A stretch of DNA of 64,000 bases from Symsagittifera roscoffensis (GCF_963678635.1 NC_087067.1:46167319-46231318), one strand, 5' to 3'. Counted from the stretch's first letter, positions 33,948 through 44,083 are shown. Notes: generated by a model not told the origin, from the sequence alone. A program made the numbers and translations.

Positions 33948-34414
33948 CTAGAAACACAGAGAAATAGAAACAACGGACGGCGGCAACGGACCACTTATGA
34001 CCCAACCTATCGGTAGGCGAATGGAACACGGTGAGTTTTTATCATCTCCCAAGATGAACTCAATGGGTCTAACGACGTGGTAGTAGTCTTGTCCTATAAT
34101 AACTCCAACGTCCTCATAATTATATTGAGTGGGCTTAATTGGTGCTAATTGTGGATATTTATTCTGCAAATCAGCATATTGATTATTTCGGAACCAATCC
34201 AAATATTGTCTTTAACATATGCACACAGAGGGAAAACGAACTCACTATTATCCGGCTCGGAGGAAACTGTAAACTTGACCTTCTGAGTCTCAACGACGGT
34301 GGTTGAATTGAAACCACTAATTGACAAGTTAACGGGCTCCCCTTCTAAGCCGAGACGGTTAACGAGTGACGAAGACACCCAAGAGTGAGTCGAATCACTA
34401 TCACAAAGAACCAT
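33948..34414 (-). pseudogene. BEL/Pao aspartic protease region
   Basis: Two overlapping frames are joined by a frameshift near 34200. The first holds the protease loop VLCDSDSTHSWVS, where the normal D-S-G-[ST] has Gly changed to Asp. The second continues with VGVIIGQDYYHVVRPIEF and RLPIGWVISGPLP, diagnostic of BEL/Pao polyproteins. Confidence 0.88.
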
Positions 34415-37251
34415 CTTCAGTAGTGATACTGAAGATCACCAAGTGTTGAAATTAACAACAATATAGACGATTCAATATCATGTACATCACTAACAGCGGC
34501 AGGGTGGAAGTGTTTGTATTCTCCTTGGATTTGTTTGTTCCAGCCTTTTTTGAGACATTTGAATTTTCCTTCCGAGGAAATATTTTTTTGGCTCCATGGA
34601 GCAAGACATTATGTCAGCTATCGCACTCTGGCTTCGGGCATTTTTTAGGTCTGGAACATTGCCGGAAACTATGATTGCCGTTGAGGCAAGCGAAGCAAAG
34701 TTTCTGTTCAGCTACGTATTTTGCTCGCTGAGTAGCTTTTTTCCCCTTGAAAACAGCACAGTTCCACAATGAATGACTACCTTTACACAAAACGCACGGC
34801 GGAAACTTAGACTTATCCTGAGCGTTACTAATTACCTGGCTATTGGCTGCAAAAATTTTGGTTGTTTTTGGTTTAACTGGTTCCTCGTTTTTTTGCCTTA
34901 GAGTTAAGTACACGTAATCTTTCATGCCCCTCGGCCTTTTCTTTCAAGCAGTTATTAAAGTCTAAGAGTGTTGATTGCTGCCAATTATGCCTAACAGTTT
35001 GCATTGACCAAGCTTCCTTGAGGTTAGTAACAGCTTTCTTGAGGATAGAAAGTTTACTAACAGCTTGGTTTAACAGGTTAACACTCTTTAGATCATCGCT
35101 GAATGACAATGATTTAAAAAACTGCTATGAGGCCAGATATGGCAAAGGAGAAACAAATGAAATTTTCCGAATTGTGCATCTTAAGTGGAGGAAAGTGGAG
35201 GAAAAGTATTCAGCTTATCAAGATGCGCACCAACAATAGCGTGTGGTTGCCCAAACTTCCTTTGCAAATGGCCAGTGAAACTTTGTACATAACGCCATTA
35301 TAATTAAATTCCGCAATTGCGGTTTTTGCTTTGCTTGTGACAAGTGTTTTTAAGTACGTCAGTTTCGTATCATCGGTGAGAACAGCGGAATGAACGGTGG
35401 ACTTAGCCTGACCAAACCATTCGTGCCAAATTAACGGGTTGCCGTCAAACTGGGCTAACGACCCTTCAGGGAGGTGATCTTTGCGACTATGCATCAATAA
35501 TTCCGCCAGTTCACGACCGGAGAGAAGTCTATGCGACGAACAAGCTTGGTTCGGATAAGCGTAAGATGGTGCGTAGTCTTCGTTGACTGGCTCATAACCA
35601 GTATTAGTATAATTGACAAAATTCGGAACTTGTTAAGGATGAACTGGCGGAGAATTAAAATACACAGTCCCACCACTAGTATACGGGGCGGCGGTGTTAC
35701 ACGGTGGGATAACAACTATCTCATTAGAAAAAATATTTCCAGCATTACAACCCTGAGCAGGCGTGACGATTGGAGTTGTAGTTGCCAGTCGCCATAAGTT
35801 TCCATCACTTGTGTAGTAATCGTTGATAATAGGTGACACAGTATGCGGTACAAAGGGAATATTATGTTTCGTCTGAACTGGCGCTGCAACTAGGTGTCGC
35901 AGCTAGGCAATTAGGTGCCGAACAGAAAACCGGCGTTGAGTTTACTCCAGAAGATGAGAAGCCACCACCAGCAAATGCAGGTGACAAAGAAACAAAACCA
36001 GAACCGGGTTTTGCCGGTAACATTGGGACAGGTAATGATTCCGGTTGCCCGTTGCCAAAACTACTATTAGTTATGTTTGAACTCATGGTCTTTAAAGGAA
36101 CAGCAGACTGTGGTGGTAACACGTGTGCACAAGAATGCATATTATTAACTGGGAATGAAACAGATGCAACAAAAGCTTGCAATGGCAAAAGCCTTGCACT
36201 GCCAAAATGAGGCATAGCCCGATGTCCATGACTATGGATTCCAGCGTCAGTCAATGCTGTGTGCTCATGGTTATGACTATTACAGGTGTTAATTGCATGA
36301 GCAAGGTTGGCGGAAGTCGTCGGTTTTGACGAAATTGGTACAGGAGTGAAGGCCAGCAAATCTAGCGCACCACCGTCAGGAGGTGCTTGTGAACTAACAG
36401 AGTCTACCCAATCATTAGTCCGATCGGTTGCTACTTTTGAAATAGGTTGACTTACTACTTTCGAGTTACTTTCCGCTACCTTCTCGCTCACCTCAGATGA
36501 ACTGTCCTCAAGTTCGAACGCTTTCATTTCCATTTCAATTAGTTGATTTTTATGACTTTCAGCCAATTGCTCTAGTTCCAGCTGACTTTGATCGAACTTA
36601 AGACGGTTCTATTGCTCTTTAAATCTTATAGATACTTGATACTGCCTTTTCAGCTCCTCATGGCGTCGTTTTAAAAAAACTAACTCAAGCCGTTTCTCAC
36701 TTGATGACATAGTGCGAACATTCGACGTATGACGAGTGGAAGCAGATTTATCAGAATTATTTGAGTCAAGCTTTCTACTATCCTTAGACTTATTAGAGAC
36801 CTTAGACCTGTTTTCAGATACTTGTTCTTCTGAATCTCTTCTTTTGTGCGAGCGTGAGGATGTCTCTGACCTAGTTTATTGAAAAGATCCCTTGCTCCCT
36901 ATAATGCGGGCTGTTGAAAATGACGAAGGTTCAAGGCTCATCTTGTAACTTTGAGCTTCTTGCTTTATTTCATCGTTCATTTCGGTTACTTTCTTAAGCC
37001 AAAGGTCTTAATGAGCAATAAATTTTTCAGGGTTTTCCGTTTTTTCCGCCAACCTAATTAATTGCTCATCCACGTCAACAGCTTTTTCCAACGCAATTTT
37101 GACATTTGTAAAAAGCATTCCAAATTTTTGCGGTGCGAGTATTGAACTCAATGTACTCAAGTAATAATGAGTGACCTTTAAGCAGCTAATTTTCTGGATT
37201 TAGACGGGTTTCAAGTAATTTGCTTTTCTCTTTTTGGAAATTTTTGTCCAT
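34415..37251 (-). pseudogene. BEL/Pao gag (coiled coil, DUF1759, zinc knuckles)
   Basis: A plausible start is the ATG at 37251 (MDKNFQKEKSKLLE). Fragments in alternating frames then encode a charged helical region up to about 36300, a Ser/Pro/Asn-rich linker (36566-35862), and a DUF1759-type segment (SLAQFDGNPLIWHEWFGQAK, about 35470-35210). The C-terminus has CVLCKGSHSLWNC, then CFACLNGNHSFRQC (CX2CX4HX4C zinc knuckle), then CPKPEC (about 34820-34620). Several stops and shifts are present. Residue order agrees with known BEL gag organisation. Confidence 0.85.
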
Positions 37252-37345
37252 GTTTTTCACAAGTTGAGAATATTTTACGGATGCTCACTAAATAGAAGAC
37301 AATTAATAAAATGACATACTGTTTTAGTACGTAATTAAATTTTTA

Positions 37346-37668
37346 TTAATATATCAACATTAGTTTACAAGATGGGGGAACTTGACGTCTCAAAGCTTCT
37401 GCCTGAAGCCTATTTTTTATAGCTTTTTGAGCTTTGAGTGATAAGCGGTTCCGCTTCTTACGAGTCTTTAGGATGTTAAGATTAGCGCTATAATGCCTTA
37501 GAAGGAGAAGAGTCTTTAATTCAAGGGAATGAGGCTGGTGAAGCTCATTGTACTTCTCAATTAGTACCTGGTCCATAGCCTTACGCTTAGAGATAAATTC
37601 TTTCACGATGTTCAGAACGAGAATCAGAGTTGAAACTAAACTTTCCTCAATATACTCGGCTCCATTCC
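37346..37668 (-). CDS. Small basic ORF in BEL leader, unknown
   Basis: The frame is open for about 107 codons upstream of gag and ends about 95 bp before the gag ATG. It is strongly basic and helical toward the C-terminus (TRKKRNRLSLKAQKAIKNRL). No ATG is obvious at the left end. It could be a relic of gag's N-terminus, an extra leader ORF, or chance. Confidence 0.3.
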
Positions 37669-38879
37669 GTCAACAGTATACGATCGCACAAATATTTGTC
37701 CTATACCTCAATAACAAACTGACAAGATGCTCACTTCTCAGCTTGCGGTTAATGTTGCTGCAGTGCCTACTTATCGAGTTATTATTGGCGTCGTGTCAAC
37801 TTACAAGGTCGTTACGGTGACACAAGTAGTGATGAAAGTAGTACTGTATTGTTTTCTGAGAGTCCCTAGCGTTAAAGCTCAAACTTAAACCTGGCTTTGT
37901 AAAGCAAGTATCTTTGATGCGCTTCTGGGACGGAGCGGGAAGTTTTCGAAGCGCGTGATCCAAGGAACTAGCTCCTAGAATAAATACCATACACTTAAGG
38001 GACCTATGTGACGGCTACGTTACGCGTAAGTACCAACGGGGTTGGAAAATTAAGTCGGTCGGTTGAACTCCAACAACACTCACGCAGTAAACCTGAGGAC
38101 GAAAGAATTCAACCTAACTCACTTAATATAACCGTACCTGACCACTTAACATTACTGTCACGCAACGGAGTCAATAATCGGACGGGTAGAAACGGCTTCG
38201 ATTTACTTGAAGCAAACTGGCTTTCAGTTTCACCAAAGGTGGGTGGGGATCAAGAAAATTGGTTAAGTTTCAAAAACACACACAAGAGAAAGCTGAGGAT
38301 GAAAAAACTGTTATTTTGCTACCAGACCACTTAGCATAGGGTTGGTGTCATGTTACAGCACAGTTTCGCAGAATTCTGGGGACGTTTTGAGGATTTTTTG
38401 GCAATTTTTTTTACTTTTTTTTCCCAAAATTTTTCGGAAAATTTTGATCAGCGGGTTCGAGTCACAAACCAATCCAAAAAACTACTCAAGTACCTCTTAT
38501 TTATGTTCCGGTTTCACGGAATAAAATTCAGTTCAAATAATTCCAAAAAATTTTGGTATCGAGAAAAGATGTCAATCAGTTTGTCTATGTTCCGATTGTA
38601 ATGTATTTCAGTTCAAAAGAACTGCCCAAAGTTTTTGATTATTGAGAAAAATTACCGGGTGCTAGCTTGCGGAAAAAATTTCAACACGTAGGTCATCGTA
38701 TATAAATTTATAGCACAAAAAGAATGTTTTTAAAACTTTTGGAACCTTCTTACAGTTTTATTTGGAGCTTGGGCGGTCACCGGTTTCGGGTTCTTCGTCA
38801 ATCACAGTGCTGTTGTTCATCAATCACTTAGACCAGTCCTCACAAAATTTCTGTTGTTGACATCATGCATACGTGAAAA
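37669..38879 (-). other. BEL leader region, unassigned
   Basis: This belongs to the retrotransposon by position, between PBS and gag. A plus-strand frame at 38008-38334 is antisense and probably fortuitous. A diverged direct repeat ('CTGAGGA.GAAA' followed about 40 nt later by 'GACCACTTA') occurs at 38093-38150 and 38292-38335. Confidence 0.4.
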
Positions 38880-38909
38880 GGCCTCCGTTTTAGCCAGATT
38901 CGGTTGTCT

Positions 38910-39040
38910 CCGTTTCAGCAGTTTGAAGTGACGTCAAATTCGGGTTGAAGCAGTTTGAAGTAAGGCCAAACTCGGGTTGTAGCTGTTTGAACATCTAAGT
39001 TTTCCGTTTTAGCAGTTTGAAGTCATGCTAAATTGTAGGT
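38910..39040. repeat. ~36-nt tandem repeat in BEL leader
   Basis: Three to four copies of AGCAGTTTGAAGT followed by a variable 'nnGnCAAAnTCGGGTTG' lie just downstream of the primer-binding site. Confidence 0.65.
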
Positions 39041-39185
39041 GAGTTCAGTTCTGCCAACTGATAGTGAACTCTGTTCCCTTCAAACATCTGTTGTGATGCT
39101 GAATGATAGCCGAAGCACCTGGGTTGTGATATCGAATTTGTATATCCTCCACTGGTTCCTGGCCGCGACGACTGCAGGTGCAAAC

Positions 39186-39203
39186 GTCCCTTGTGGGGCG
39201 CCA
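39186..39203 (-). promoter_or_regulatory. Primer-binding site
   Basis: Immediately inside the 5' LTR the minus strand reads TGGCGCCCCACAAGGGAC. A TGGCGCC start is common in BEL/Pao and Ty3 elements. The primer tRNA cannot be assigned without the host tRNA set. Confidence 0.65.
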
Positions 39204-39206
39204 AAA

Positions 39207-39651
39207 TAGGCTCTCAATCTCCGTAAACTAGATAAAACGGCTCGGAAAAAAATGTTCAACTCGTATTCTCGGCGATACAGACTTTCATCGTCATTAATTT
39301 ATAAATAAACCAAAAACTCACTTAACTTTTGTTCACAGTTTCAACAATATTCAGCTCCAACAAACAGATTGGCGCAAGCTAGCCACAAGAACCGGTCGGT
39401 AATGTCCTTGAGACAAATTGCTCTTTTTGGCGGTCAGCCTTAATCAAGGCTGAACCGAATTTGAACCAAAAAAACATTTAAAATAGAATGTAACCCTCGT
39501 TTTTAGTATGTTAATACATGGGCAGGTGGGAGACTCGAACATACGTCAACTGTCATATCTCTATAGTCGGCGTTACGTTATTTTAGCTTAGGCCGCTCGG
39601 CCAACTGTTCTTATTTACATGCATTTATACTCTGTTATTTGCGTTGCAACA
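39207..39651 (-). repeat. 5' LTR of BEL/Pao element
   Basis: This is the partner of 30444-30888. In minus orientation it begins TGTTGCAACGC and ends shortly before TTTTGGCGCC. The inner end near 39207 is inferred by alignment. Confidence 0.9.
39531..39603 (-). promoter_or_regulatory. tRNA(Leu)-like module in 5' LTR (Pol III A/B boxes)
   Basis: Here the A box is perfect (TGGCCGAGCGG, 39603-39593) and the B box has two changes (TGTTCGAGTCT, 39541-39531). The spacing is the same 51 nt as in the other LTR. Between them the two LTRs preserve a perfect copy of each box, so the element's ancestor very likely carried both. Confidence 0.6.
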
Positions 39652-39989
39652 ATATAAGTCCTTCAAATAATTTTCTACGAGGAAGCTTTATTAGAATCCT
39701 ATGAAATCTGTAGTTTTCTTAATTGGATTGCACAATCGTTTAATATTTTTGATAAGCTTTTATAGTTTTTATTCAAAAAGTGTCGTTTAGAAAAATTTAA
39801 AGCCTCGCAAGATTCTTGCTAGATTCTTATAAGATTTCTGGGTTTTGGTGTATATGATGCAAAATTGCTCTATGGTTTCTCATTCTCTTTTACAGGACAT
39901 GAAATTTTTATGATAATTTTAATTACACAAACCGGGATTTTACGTGAACTTTACTTGCATTTTGAATGAAAACAAATTAATTTAAGCTA

Positions 39990-40549
39990 GTTGCGTAGTG
40001 CAGCATTATGGGAGGGATGCTGTCCAGCAGGGGGGCTATTCTAATGCGCGAAGGACCGAATGGGCAAAAAACTCGTGAGCGAAGGACCGAAAACAAAATA
40101 AGTCGAAAGTTAATTTTTAAAAAGAAACAATTGCCAATCAATTCAAATGAACTACATGAAGCAATATTTTCCTTCTTCATAACGAAACCCTTGAAATATA
40201 AAATTTGTTCCCATTCGGCGGCGGTCAAGGCAGTGATATTTTGAAAATTTTGCATATTTCTGCCGTTTTTATATTCGGCCAATATCAATACTCAGTCCCT
40301 GGAATTGTTTGCTTTCTTTTCAAATTTTACATTACTGAAATCTGATTGGCTGATTTGTATTTTCGCGCATTCGGTCTTTTGCGCATGAGGGATTCCACCG
40401 TGCAGCAGTCGGGTCTAGAACAACAGGCCGACGATACTCAAGCCGAAGGGACTTCAAGCCAAAACTTAAACTTTACAAGCACCTCAAATCACTTTCTTAT
40501 CTTCTGCAAAACGTTGTTTTTCAAAATTAAGGCAAGTTTGGTCCATAAT
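39990..40549 (+). pseudogene. Possible exon interrupted by a MITE
   Basis: Removing the MITE and one target copy leaves an open, polar, GC-richer frame: left part VVQHYGRDAVQQ, right part SGLEQQADDTQAEGTSSQNL and onward. A GC-type donor context (AAG|GCAAGT) lies at about 40531. The acceptor is poor (TTTAAG). It may be an old exon or only a GC-rich island. Confidence 0.25.
40031..40399. mobile_element. Mutator-like MITE, copy 2
   Basis: The inverted ends share ATGCGCGAAGGACCG with the family at 29.5 kb. The 9-bp flanks GTCCAGCAG (40022-40030) and GTGCAGCAG (40400-40408) differ at one position. The interior is AT-rich without a transposase frame. It interrupts a GC-richer, possibly coding stretch. 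Confidence 0.65.
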
Positions 40550-40977
40550 AAGCGTTATTCATGACAATGCACAACTTGTGATTGGCAACCGTTACTAACA
40601 TCAGTCGGTTTCTGAAATGCATAAATTATAAACATGAAAAACGCCTTGAGCCGTGTTTTATTTTTCAATTTTCCTAAAGAGCATTCGGAGGCTTAAATTT
40701 TATTAAAATGTCATTAACTAATGGAAAAAGATCAAGAAGTTCAGAAATTCTTCAAAAAAATACTGATAGTTCACAACTTTATCAGAAAAATTCGGCTTGA
40801 AATCCCTAATTTTACGATTCGGCTTAAAATCCGGTCGGCTTGATGTCCGGCGCCCTCAGCAGTCATATGATTTCAGGCTTAGCTCATCCGTGTACTCCAA
40901 TTTCCCTGCATATATTTATAACACAGCTATATTGCACCTGAAATAACTAACCCCGGGTTCGTCGCCTATGCTGGTTA

Positions 40978-41756
40978 CCCGGGTTAACAAAAAATGCTCA
41001 TGATACAATTTTCATTTATGAAAAAAATGCGGATCATACTCTTTCAAACTAATTCATAGCGCAAAAGTAAGTATATGAAAATAGCAAAATAAGCATTTTT
41101 TCTATACTATGAAATTGTATGATAAACATTTTTTCCATAAATGAAATACAAAAAATCTTTGTTTAGAAATTTCGTGTTTCAACCGAAACACTAACCAAGG
41201 ATTTTTTGTCAAAAGACAACCCAGAGTTACCACGCAGAAAAACTGCATTTGGTGATTGTAGCCATAGAAGTTGATTTTAACATTTTCACGGGGAATTATA
41301 TACCAAAAAAGCAACTTTTTTAAAGACGGCTAGATAATTTTTAGTTTGAAAATTTTGATGGTTGAGAAAAAAAGGCCTGTTTTTTTTCTAAAAGATATTT
41401 TTATTTTAGCAAATGAAACAAAAGATAATAATTGTGTTTACAAAAAAAAGAACATTTTGTGATTTTTGGATTTTCTGGGTGAAAAACTCATCCTGGACTA
41501 CGTTGAAAACACAAAAAGTCAAATTTTGCATGCAAAATTTTTTTTTCGTTGAATTTATATTTTAACACAAAACAAGTTTGCAACCGAAAAAAGGATTAAA
41601 AATTTCTTACCTCAATTTTTTCTTTTAATGACCAGAAAGTTTCAAACGAGGCATTTTTAAATTTTGTGTGAATTTTCTATGATAAGCATTTTTTCCATAG
41701 ATTTCATATATGAAACTGTATGATGAGCATTTTTCTTCTATGGACGTCAACCCGGG
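40978..41756. mobile_element. Family C MITE, complete, TA target duplication
   Basis: The ends CCCGGGTT and AACCCGGG are inside TA (40976-40977, 41757-41758). The inverted homology extends further (AATGCTCATGATACA versus TGTATGATGAGCATT). At 779 bp with no transposase, it is probably mobilised by a Tc1/mariner-type enzyme. A second CCCCGGGTTC lies 28 bp upstream. Confidence 0.75.
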
Positions 41757-41804
41757 TAATCATTTCATCGTTATATCATCATTTCATCGAAGATTACATT
41801 TTAG

Positions 41805-41913
41805 CGTACGAAATAACAGTGGAGACTTCATCAGCCCCTGATGCAGGCTGTGATGCATATGTGTATATTAAAATCACTGGAGATGGTGGCGCACAAGAAT
41901 TTCTATTGGACAA
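41805..41913 (+). CDS. PLAT/LH2-domain exon (N-terminal half of the domain)
   Basis: Acceptor TTACATTTTAG, then a frame in phase 1 giving YEITVETSSAPDAGCDAYVY, then IKITGDGGAQEFLLD, to donor GTATAGC (phase 2). It matches the PLAT/LH2 pattern: a first beta strand Y-x-I-x-V, the A-G-x-D-A turn, V-x-I and a G-D-x-G loop. The domain's second half (the F…D.F and W.L strands) would be in the next exon, which I cannot find before the gag array. PLAT domains bind lipids or proteins and occur in lipoxygenases, LOXHD1-like and polycystin-type proteins; the parent family is not decidable. Linkage to the upstream exons is inferred from strand only. Confidence 0.6.
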
Positions 41914-41982
41914 GTATAGCTGACAGATTTAAGAGTGTTTTCCCATCAGTCCGCCACCAAATTACAGACCCTAATAAAAGTT

Positions 41983-42815
41983 TAACAAGACTACTCGTAT
42001 CAGGGCGAAGCCCTGAATTGTCCCGACTGCCTTTTAAGGTCTATGGAGCAGTAGTAACAATTAACAACTAAAGGCAAAAAAATGGATTTTTTTTTCAATT
42101 TGAGATTTTTTGTGAAATTCATCCCCCCACGCGTATATAAAATCCAAATTCACAAATTTCACTCCTAGTAACAAATCAATATGGCAAATAACTTCGTTCA
42201 ACCAATTTGGAATGAATTCTAAGACGGATCAAATCTCTGTTAACGCGTTAATAGCTTTTGGATATCAAAAAGTTTTTGGGAAAAAAATATTGAAAACCTA
42301 TACGTTTTGGACAATATCGACGTGTAATATTTCGAGACGTACGAAATAAATACGGCCGATCTGATTTGTTAGCCTCAATTCAATTTGGAATGATTTTGTT
42401 GCGCGGGATAATTCGCCACGCATAAAAAATAAACTCAGGAAGTCAATATCTTCAATGGGGTATAAAAAATATTTGTTGAAAATTATTATCTCGATCGGTG
42501 AATATTGACTGAATAAAAAACCGCACCGATTATAAATGTTCCGTTTTCTCCGAAAGTCGGAACAATTAAATATCCGCTTAAGCGTTAATTGTCTCAAATT
42601 TGCCAAAATGGAAATCGTTAAAAACCCCCATAATTTTACGAAAAATGATCACAAGTGAAATATCTTCTTAAATTGGAGCTCAAGATAACAATACCTTTCA
42701 AATTATAAATAAAAGTTTCCTCAAAAATGGCTAGTTAAAAAGTCGAAATTTGTCTGTAGAAAAAAAATCACCCCAAGCACAAATATTCCGTTACTTTTGT
42801 TACGAGATTCGGAAC
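41983..42815 (+). mobile_element. Family A MITE, copy 6, split by a nested relative
   Basis: The 5' part (41983-42256) has the intact CAGGGCGAAGCCCTG hairpin and stops within GCGTTAATAGC. 42257-42566 is a different sequence ending ATGTTCCGTTTTCTCCGAAAGTCGGAACAA. The expected 3' half then resumes at 42567 with ATCCGCTTAAGCGTTAATTG and runs to CGGAACAAA. Confidence 0.75.
42257..42566 (+). mobile_element. Nested A-related element
   Basis: About 310 bp, sharing only its last ~60 bp (CGCACC…, GTTCCG, CGAAAGTCGGAACAA) with family A. The interior is unlike any other repeat in the window. Confidence 0.55.
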
Positions 42816-42948
42816 AAAAATGAAAAACCACAAAGCTTGCATTCTTTTGGATCAAAATGTATTAAACAGAAAAGTTTCTAAGCCATTCTAGTCTCGGTAA
42901 AATCTTTTGAGAACTCGGGATCTTCCTCCGCCCCTCCCTGATCTCACG

Positions 42949-43352
42949 CAGTGATGAATCTAGGATTTTCTTGAGGGGCTGATTTCCAAAAAAATGAAAC
43001 TTTTGTCGAAATTTTTAGGTCGATCAAATTGTTCTTTTTGAACTCTACCGCAACACTATAAAGACCCTAATTTCACCACAATTTTTGCGCCGCAGGCATA
43101 GTTTGAAAAAAAAAACAGTTCGAAAATGCCATTTTTTGGCTCGTTTTGAAAAATGTTGACCAAAAACTTGCGATGCGCTCCCTTCAAAATTAGAATACAA
43201 AGGCGCCAAAGGCGCCTTCAGAAAAAATTAGGATTGTTCGCCCTAAAATGGATGTCATAAAATAATACTAAAGGTGAGGGGTCGGTGAGGTTGGTGAGAA
43301 GGTCGAACCCCTGAGGGAAAGGGGCGTCTGCCCTCCGCTAATTCCGCCCCTG
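42949..43352 (-). mobile_element. hAT-like MITE, family D, complete copy
   Basis: A perfect 8-bp duplication ATCTCACG (42941-42948 and 43353-43360) flanks ends that begin CAG and end CTG, with a CAGGGGCGGAATTAGCGG-type terminus. Eight-base duplications and CAGGGG-type ends are characteristic of hAT elements. It is 404 bp with no transposase. Confidence 0.85.
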
Positions 43353-43439
43353 ATCTCACGTGAGAATTAGTTTTATTGTGTAACAAGGATGTTTACCAGG
43401 TTACGTGACAATCAAAGTTGATTGCCATACCCTGATTAA

Positions 43440-43690
43440 CCGCACTGTTATAACCGCATTATAATGTTACTATTTTTCGAAACAATAAAAGTCATTATAA
43501 ACGATTATAATCGACTATAATCGATTTTTTGTTGAAAAGTTTTTTCTCAAATTTTATTGAATAATGATCTATTATAATGGTTTATAATCCATTATTATTC
43601 AACAAGCGTCGTCCCTTCATTTCGTTTTATTTTTTTTGTGTGTTTTTTTGCGCTTTTTAGTTGATTAACGAACTAAAAGAAACGGTAAAT
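43440..43690. repeat. TTATAATC-rich palindromic repeat, left part
   Basis: The words TTATAATC, ATTATAAT and CGATTATAATCG recur in both orientations. The same composition resumes at 44084 after the family D element, so the two were one block. Confidence 0.6.
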
Positions 43691-43703
43691 TTATACTTAT
43701 AGC

Positions 43704-44075
43704 CAAGGGCGTCCGATACCCCCCTCTGGGATTAGAACGCCCGCCGACCCTTTGAAATATCATGAGATATCCATTTTTGGTTACGGAGCCTTTCTATTGT
43801 CACATTGTCTGCGCTGGAGGCAAATTTTTTTGAAAAAACAGGTCAATTAGTGCAATTTTTTTATCCAAATTTTCAAAAAGTGCCTAATAACGCCTTTTCT
43901 GGCAAGTTTTTTCAAAATTGTGCCTGCGGCAAAAAAAATTGACAAAAAAGGGTGTTTTATTGCTTTGAGAAAGCTCGGAGAATCATTTTGGTCGATCTAA
44001 AAAAATCTAAAAAAAAGTTTCAAAAATTTTCTGAAAATCCGACGCTCCCTCAAGAACATCCTTAATCCGCGCCTG
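43704..44075 (+). mobile_element. hAT-like MITE, family D, complete copy inside another repeat
   Basis: A perfect 8-bp duplication CTTATAGC (43696-43703 and 44076-44083) flanks it. The ends are CAAGGGCG and ATCCGCGCCTG. It is 372 bp, inserted into the TTATAATC-rich block. Confidence 0.85.
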
Positions 44076-44083
44076 CTTATAGC

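Larger units (their letters stand above)
30444..39651 (-). mobile_element. BEL/Pao LTR retrotransposon, complete but defective
   Basis: Two 445-bp LTRs with TG...CA ends bracket about 8.3 kb. The 5-bp sequence ATATA flanks both sides (30439-30443 and 39652-39656), matching BEL/Pao target-duplication length. In minus-strand order it has the 5' LTR, a TGGCGCC-type primer-binding site, a long leader, gag with DUF1759 and zinc knuckles, aspartic protease, RT, the A17/RNase H region, an integrase zinc finger, a DUF5641-type C-terminus, a purine tract and the 3' LTR. Many frameshifts, stops and active-site changes show it cannot move on its own. It is antisense to the surrounding candidate exons, within what would be their intron. 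Confidence 0.93.

Noticed and set aside
35833-36210. 125-codon plus-strand frame
   Set aside because: It is the antisense of BEL gag, which explains its openness.
43290-43320. B-box-like GGTTCGACC in the hAT-like MITE (minus strand)
   Set aside because: Only 9 of 11 positions fit, no A box at tRNA spacing, and it is not kept in other family D copies, so it is not a SINE promoter.
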